A stretch of DNA of 64,000 nt, taken from assembly GCA_023374025.1 (NCBI GenBank), contig SIJG01000028.1, positions 1,350,347 to 1,414,346 of the forward strand. Reading direction: 5' to 3'. Origin of the DNA: Heterodera schachtii (taxonomy: Eukaryota; Nematoda; Chromadorea; Rhabditida; Heteroderidae). A program made the translations under genes and the position numbers. Positions 58,515-64,000 of this stretch are shown in pieces. A model generated the notes under the pieces. The model saw only the letters and a program-made list of their open reading frames with translations, ran no database searches and was not told the DNA's origin. Positions within the stretch are counted from its first letter, which is position 1. The number at the start of each line of letters is the position of its first letter.

Positions 58515-60060
58515 TCAGAATTGAATTATTAAAACAAAAATTGTTCAACTGATTCTTAGAAATTCAATTAATATTTTTATCAAAAAGTTTTAGAAGTTAC
58601 AAAAATTTAAATATTCAACTTTTTTTAAAAATTATTTGAAATTTTATTTCTTTAAATAATTATTTTCATGGAATGAAGAGGTCAATTTAAAAAATACCTT
58701 CTAAATAATATTTTTAAGATTTTTTTGCTAGATTTATTTACAGTTTTTATCCAGTCTAGTTTACAGGGCCAATTTCACATAATTTTAAAGATTAAAAATT
58801 ATTGAAAATAAATTTCAAGGGTTTTCGAGGTTGCTTGATCACGAAAATAGCATCCATTTCAACCAGTTCCGTATCCCTGATCCAAACTCGAACAAAAAGT
58901 CGAAAAATTAAAATTCTTGAGTTTGAGTTTTTGGGTCGAACCATATTAAAATATAAAAACCGCCTATTTATTAAAACTGGGCTGCACTATTTTTCGGTCA
59001 ACTCACTCCACCAGCAAAATCTTTCAAAAGTCGATTTTTTCAACAAAAAAAAGGAAGAGAAAATTAGAAGGAAAAACCAAAAATAAAAACTGAAAACCTT
59101 TTAACACAATTTGAATAGTACAAAGTTAAAATCTGGTAATTTCAAGCATCCAATTTTTAGTATTTTTTAAGATAAAGGTTTTTTAAAATCCCTGGGAGAA
59201 ATACCAAATTTTTTCATTTTTAAATTTTTAGGCTTGAGATGGAATCGAACCCTAGACTTTTTTGTCAACAGCAATCCGCTTCTCACCCAAACCATTTTCC
59301 CTTTTGTTCTCTATGCCTCTGCTTTAACGCGTTTAATCGTTCGCTGGCTCAATCCTTACAATATTTTAGTTTTTTTTTTTAAATTTTTTAAATTTTCGTG
59401 GGTTTCAAATTACTGCAGCCAATGGGAGAGTATTCTAACCAGTCAGAAATTTGCAACATGAATTAATAAAAGATCCTAGAAATTGCCTGCGATTTCTCCA
59501 CCATCACACTGCCCCGGTCGCACATTTGACTGATCTCAGGCATAGCTAAAATTGAAAAAAAAATAGAGATTTCTCAAACTTCTATTATATATTTATTAAT
59601 ATTTGCTCAAATTTTAAATTAAAATTAATTAATTATTATCTTTTATGGTTAATATTATAAATTGTTTTATTTTAATTGTTTTTATTTTTGTATATAATTT
59701 ATTTATTAATCTTAAAAAAACTGAATTAAAGCGCAACAAATTCCAAACGATTAAAATTTGAAGGATTTGAAAGTTAATTTGTGAATTTTAGATTTAAAAT
59801 TTTGCATATATAGCAAAATAATGCAAATTAATTACAATGAATAAAAAGAATTATAAATCCAATTCATTTGTTACCATTTTCCGGAAAGTTTGCCGTTGTT
59901 TTTTGCTGACTCCGGCTACAAAATCACAATCCCCGCCTGTAGAAGCTTGATCGCCACCGCAAGATGATGCTGTTCAGGACATTCTGCAAAATTTACAAAG
60001 CTTTCAAATGATACTAAGAATGTAGGTTAACCACGGAGTATATTTGGGCTTTTCTTTGTG
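58515..60060. other. Right-arm region with two possible small exons only
   Basis: Mostly AT-rich. On the minus strand 59,995-59,880 (GGDCDFVAGVSKKQRQTFRK in one frame) and 59,546-59,482 (AMPEISQMCDRGSVMVEK) are GC-richer and flanked by plausible splice signals, but I do not recognise them. A copy of the tcgctgatcacga repeat lies at 58,815-58,930. A B-box-like ggaatcgaaccc is at 59,240. Confidence 0.3.
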
Positions 60061-60075
60061 GACGGATCAGAACTA

Positions 60076-60206
60076 GAGTTGAGCGGGACCGGGAATTTTG
60101 GGCAAACACGGGACCTGTTCGGGTTGAAAACCGGGAATTTTTGGCTGTGAAAACCGGGACTTCGGTACTCAGTTGTCCGTGTTCAGGTCCCGGTCCCGCT
60201 CAACTC
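60076..60206. mobile_element. 131 bp MITE with 19 bp inverted ends
   Basis: GAGTTGAGCGGGACCGGGA (60,076-60,094) and its reverse complement (60,188-60,206) bracket a GC-rich interior with two aaccgggaatttt-type motifs. No coding capacity and no clear target duplication. Confidence 0.8.
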
Positions 60207-60769
60207 CAATAAGAATGTGGTAACAATCGGCGGAAGATCTCGATGAGACCAATTAATCTTCTTGTGGAAGAAATTGATAAGAAGCGATTAAATCAATCGA
60301 CTTTTGAGCCTGTTCAAAACTCGAAAAATTGCGAGAATTTGTCACTTCTAACTTTTAAAAAGAATTGAACCCTGACAAATTTGGGGGTCATTCGAAAGCT
60401 ATTGACGAGCTATTATTTTATACAGGAGACGATTCACTTCAGCAGTTGGACGGACCCTCACGTTTTGAACGGTTAGGTACGATGTCGAACCGATGAACCT
60501 AAATAGAAACGTCATATCTGAGATATGAATATTATCCGAATTGAAATAAGCCCCTGGTCAATGAGGTCTATGTGAGATAGACAAAAGCCTGCCGAGTGAT
60601 ACCACCAAATTTGTCCGGATATTACCGTTTTAAAAGATTAAGAGTGCCACACCATTTTCTTCCTTTTTCCGTGTTTTGAACCGGTTCAAAAACCAGTTTA
60701 ATGCTTTTCCACAGAATTGGATTTTCATATTTGTTTTCTGCACCTAAGTAAACCTAGTGCTATTGCCAA

Positions 60770-61120
60770 ACCGTCAGTGAGTGGTGGTGTTTTGGTTGGG
60801 CGGTGCATGTAATTTTGTACGGCATTGGCATTTGGGGCGACTCGTAGACGACTTCACTTCGACCTGGGGCGACTGAGGGGGCAATATTAACTAGCAGCAT
60901 AAGCAGCAGCACATAGACCATTTTTGGCACAATTTGCACCAAATTGTCCAAATTTTAAAAATTTCAATCTTTTAGTTGTTTATTCGTCTTTACCCGCGGC
61001 GGTGTTGACGAGATGGAGTTGGTCCCCAAGCCGAAGAATGACTCCCGAAGGAGTTGGCCTCATTGACGGGCGGCGGCGGAGCTACTAATGAGCGACCAAC
61101 TGTACTGTCACTTGGTTTGG
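60770..61120 (-). CDS. Unassigned exon pair (right-arm copy)
   Basis: Partner of 19,150-19,545. The upstream block (61,110-60,990) reads PPPPVNEANSFGSHSSAWGP then TPSRQHRRG before gtaaag. The downstream block gives a possible hydrophobic leader, MVYVLLLMLLVNIAPSVA, followed by APGRSEVVYESPQMPMPY. If that Met is a real start it would be a small secreted protein; the frame is not conserved in the left copy. Confidence 0.3.
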
Positions 61121-61415
61121 CGTTATGTGTTTTTGACGGAATTTCAAAAAACCAACACTCGAAATTTATAAATAACAAAATTTTATAACAATGCCATTAA
61201 AAATCTTTTGTGATAATTTATTCCTGAACAGGATGTTTACCTCCGACATTTTTAAAAATTTTTCAAGTAATTCCCGAATTTTTTCGGATATTTTCTCCCT
61301 GATCGCGCCGATTTTTCTCTCCTAGAGAGCCGGGAAAGAACCCTAGGAATTCCTTCAATTTTTTGGTTTTACAACACTACGCATTCATATACTCGAAATA
61401 AATTAAAAATACTTT

Positions 61416-61609
61416 TCATTCCTGTATAATGCTGTTGTTCTTTTTCATCAATCTTTTGTACTTTCGAAGACCAGAAGAAGTGCCAATTTTCACTTTCTTG
61501 GCACTTCTTTTAACAATTATTGGCGCTTTGCTCTTTATGGTGGTGCTCAATTTTTCCATTTTTCTCACATTGTCTTCATTTTGAAATGGGGAAAGTTGCT
61601 TTTCCGCAA
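61416..61609 (-). CDS. Unassigned basic terminal exon
   Basis: From a gatttcag acceptor the frame is open for 64 codons to TGA: AEKQLSPFQNEDNVRKMEKL, then a Lys-rich part with KAPIIVKRSAKKVKIGTSSG and LRKYKRLMKKN. The composition and clean acceptor suggest coding sequence. No domain recognised and no upstream exon found. Confidence 0.35.
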
Positions 61610-61978
61610 CTGAAATCAGGTGGTTAGGAAAACAGAAGATTTATTGGCATATTTTTCGTCGAAACTCAGGGGCTTTTTTTGGCATATTTTTCAAATTTGA
61701 GGGGTTTTGGCATATTTTTTCGACAAATATGGAGGGTTAAAATTTTCATTTTTTTTCAACAGCGGTGTCCAAATCAGAACCAACATCAAATAAGTGAAAA
61801 AATTTTAAAAATAAAATTATGCAAACGGAAAATTTTACAAAATCTAATTTTTTTCTGCCGAAACCGAAAAGGAAAATAAAATTTTATTTCTTCAATTCAC
61901 AGAGTTTAAAAAATATATGGGCACAAATAAAACAGGAACAGTGAAAAACCAAAACTTTTAATACATCTCATCATCCGA

Positions 61979-62040
61979 CCCAGGTCACCGGTTTGCGCTC
62001 CGCTTCCAACACGGTGATGCGGCACGCGGCGCGCAGTCCG
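61979..62040 (-). pseudogene. unc-22: Isolated twitchin Ig fragment
   Basis: Reads LRAACRITVLEAERKPVTWV on the minus strand, matching GLRGSCNVTVLEAEKRP.LNW of worm twitchin, then stops. The flanking 61,870-61,978 is a direct copy of 46,410-46,520, so the pair 46.4-46.6 kb and 61.9-62.0 kb are parallel, not inverted, duplicates. Confidence 0.7.
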
Positions 62041-62405
62041 GCAAATTTAATTAAAATCTAACCAACCAAAATTTTATAAAAATTTAAATTTAAACCTGAT
62101 TAAAATTAAAAAAAAACATTTATCTTCCAAATGAATCTGGCAATTTCATTTCCAAATTCGTATTCAATTGCTGTTAGTCTGAGCAAATTGAATATTAGGA
62201 TGACTTGTAAATCATTATGAAAGAAAAAGGCTGTTAATCTCCAAAATTAAATTTGAATTCATTATTTGTGCTGTCAAAATATTTAAATTATTCGGTTGTC
62301 CTTAATGCTTTTTGACACATTGCACACCTGTTGGCCCTTGGGATAGGCTTTTTTCTCTTTTTTATAATGATTTAATTTCATTTATTTTTTTGAAATTGTG
62401 TATAT

Positions 62406-62543
62406 CCTCAAATGTCGGGTCCTCAAATGTCGGGAATATCCGCAAATGTCGGGTCCTTAAATGTCAAATCCTCAAATGTCGGGTCCTCAAAAGTCGGGTC
62501 CTCAAATGTCGGGTCCTCAAATGTCAAGTCCTCAAATGTCGGG
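62406..62543 (+). repeat. 15 bp minisatellite, about nine units
   Basis: Consensus cctcaaatgtcgggt, with variants aaatgtcaaatcct and aaaagtcgggtcct and one 6-base interruption (atatcc). It directly abuts the GC-hairpin repeat at 62,548. Confidence 0.9.
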
Positions 62544-62547
62544 TAGC

Positions 62548-62767
62548 CGGCGGTGCCGTTAGGCACCGCCGTGGAAAATTTTGAAAATCTAAGTGACATT
62601 ACGCCATAAAATTACAAATTTTCTGAAGGATTTTACGAAATAAGAACAAAATAAGAACAATAGCCCGAAATAAGGACAAATCTTACAAATAAGGACATTT
62701 TTATTTTGTAAGATTTGGACCCTCCAAATAAGGACAAATCTTATAAATAAGGACAGATCGTACCCTG
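62548..62767 (+). repeat. Dispersed GC-hairpin repeat, copy 2
   Basis: Same element as 17,146-17,365, same orientation, with the perfect CGGCGGTGCC-gtta-GGCACCGCCG hairpin intact. The four-base loop is identical in both copies. Confidence 0.8.
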
Positions 62768-63089
62768 ATTTTAATTCTCTTTTTTAAATTAATTAATTTT
62801 TATTGGTTGTGTTTCAGTTTTTGAAAAAAAAAAAAAGTAGCAGAAAATACTTTATCCCCCATAAATAATAAACAATACATACACCCTACCCTATACAATA
62901 TAAATATATTATTTATCTAATCTTATATTGATTCCGATTTTCCGAAAAAATTTGGGCCTCGGAATGCCATCCCTGATGTGAAGCCCTTATACAATAATAG
63001 AGAATACTTAGATAAAAAAGCATAAATATGCATGAAAATTAGTAGTTAACCGCCCGTGACCGTCGTAGCTAGACGTTAATTAGAAGTGA

Positions 63090-63235
63090 CAGGTGGCGGG
63101 GGAGGGGTATCAATTAGTCGCTAATTGGGGGAGGGGGCACTAATTGGTCAGCGGTCAAGGGGGAGGGGGCACTAATTGGTCAGCCGTAGGGTGTGGGGTG
63201 GGGTGTCAATTAATTAATTAATTGGGGGGGGGGAC
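63090..63235 (+). repeat. G-rich repeats with gggggagggggcactaatt units
   Basis: Two close copies of gggggagggggcactaatt followed by ggtcagc, plus related tggcgggggaggggtatcaa and a G10 run. The many G3+ tracts could form G-quadruplexes. No gene. Confidence 0.7.
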
Positions 63236-63289
63236 CCAAACCTAAACCTATTGAACCTTTTCAAATTGTCATGTACTTTTTTTGATAAA

Positions 63290-63525
63290 ATTTGATTGGT
63301 TGTAAATGTGACAGACGAGGGGGGGGAGGAAAACTTTTTTGATTGGAAATTTTCATTGGTCACCAGTGACAGATGAGGGAAAATTCAAATTTTGCGGGGA
63401 GCGGGGTGGGAGCGAGAATTTTTTGATTGATCAACAAAGTGACATTTGCGGGGAAAATTTAAATTTTGCTGTGAGTTGTATTTTGATGGATCACCAAACT
63501 GACAGCTGAGGGAAAATTCATTTTT
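63290..63525 (+). repeat. Degenerate ~70 bp repeat (tgacagatgagggaaaattc)
   Basis: Three to four imperfect units, each with tgacag.tgaggg, aaaattcaaatttt and tgattgatcacca. Non-coding. Confidence 0.6.
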
Positions 63526-64000
63526 TTTGAGTGTAGTGCCACTTAATGACCTATTAGGTGGTGAAGAAATGGATAAAACACCAACACAACTAGAAGAATT
63601 TTCCCCCCAAAGTATCCGTTCGTGGGATAGTCCGTAACTCAAAATTATTTATCCCGATTAATCTACAAGTTAGAATCACAAAATCAACCACTTTTTCACC
63701 AATCTCACCTTCATTTTCTCCCTCTGCTTGGTTCTTTTTATGTTTCCTCACATGTGTTCCCCTTCTATATTCTTCGCATACATTTTTTTTTGTTCTTAAT
63801 TTTTCACTCACTCTCTATATCCCTCTCTGATTTCATTTTATTTCCTTTCCCGTTCTCTAACTCTCGCTTTCTATCGGTTGTTCTCCCTCTAATTCAAATT
63901 ATTTGGTATGTAGGAAGCGATCAGTTGAAGTTATTGTTCGTTGTGGATGGACGAATTATCTCTGATTAGCTTCATCATAATCAAACAGTTCTGTGACTCT
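63526..64000. other. Pyrimidine-rich region, no gene seen
   Basis: CT-rich on the plus strand from about 63,700 to 63,895 (tccctctctgatttc, tctaactctcgctttc). No supported exon or RNA gene. Confidence 0.5.

Larger units (their letters stand above)
46504..61120 (-). repeat. Right arm of the large inverted duplication
   Basis: Reverse-complement counterpart of 19,141-34,574 with the anchors listed there. Differences from the left arm include: loss of the exon equivalent to 27,577-27,808 and of most of 27,062-27,264; an inserted segment at about 51,910-52,620 with a GC-hairpin repeat; an out-of-order block at 52,620-53,445; and a foldback element at 55,070-55,835. The left-arm MITE at 20,451-21,030 is absent. 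Confidence 0.9.

Noticed and set aside
59225..59300. Possible minus-strand tRNA around ggaatcgaaccc
   Set aside because: B-box-like only; the T-stem does not pair and the upstream part lacks an A-box.

Overview
The window looks like nuclear DNA of a nematode. Intergenic DNA and introns are very AT-rich, introns are short to medium with gt...tttcag ends, and exons are markedly more GC-rich. The recognisable proteins (twitchin, haspin, cytoplasmic poly(A)-binding protein, FERRY3/C12orf4) are animal proteins, and the twitchin pieces read most like UNC-22 of worms. The exon/intron GC contrast would suit a tylenchid plant parasite such as a cyst nematode, but that placement is an inference. No rRNA operon, CRISPR array, phage or bacterial gene was seen.

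Layout. (1) About 1-16,405 is a higher-order satellite. A unit of about 2.3-2.4 kb is built from a ~166 bp monomer carrying the palindrome GATACGTATC, a second AT-rich monomer family carrying TTAAGCCTAAAC, and a short cassette with a tRNA B-box-like core. A GC-rich island at about 1,290-1,660 interrupts it and contains a 5S-rRNA-like sequence on the minus strand, followed by a hairpin and T-run. (2) 16,405-19,140 holds a 942 bp foldback element and a dispersed GC-hairpin repeat whose second copy lies 45 kb away. (3) About 19,140-34,574 is the left arm of a large, imperfect inverted duplication. It carries exons of the giant muscle protein twitchin (unc-22) on the plus strand. (4) 34,575-46,500 is single copy: haspin kinase (+, 34,997-37,106), a poly(A)-binding protein (-, 37,254-40,147) and a FERRY3/C12orf4-like gene (+, about 40,987-45,694). 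Haspin and PABP are tail to tail, 147 bp apart; PABP and FERRY3 are head to head. (5) About 46,504-61,120 is the right arm, repeating much of the twitchin material on the minus strand. (6) 61,120-64,000 has a stray twitchin fragment, one unassigned open exon, a 15 bp minisatellite, the second GC-hairpin repeat and G-rich repeats.

The twitchin pieces are not a normal gene. Exons matching the N-terminal third (Ser/Ala-rich linkers, acidic exon, first Ig domains) are interleaved with exons matching the FnIII/Ig region just before the kinase, and the order is scrambled in both arms. Several exons are internal fusions that skip one or more modules, often in frame. One FnIII exon has several frameshifts and the right arm has lost pieces of it. 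The kinase domain is absent. PABP shows the same kind of change: the first half of RRM2 is spliced in frame to the second half of RRM4.

Single-nucleotide frame problems, several at homopolymers, also affect haspin, PABP and FERRY3. The underlying sequence may therefore carry consensus errors, and 'broken' calls should be checked against raw reads. Many short non-autonomous DNA elements (foldback and MITE-like) sit in the introns and help explain length differences between the two arms.
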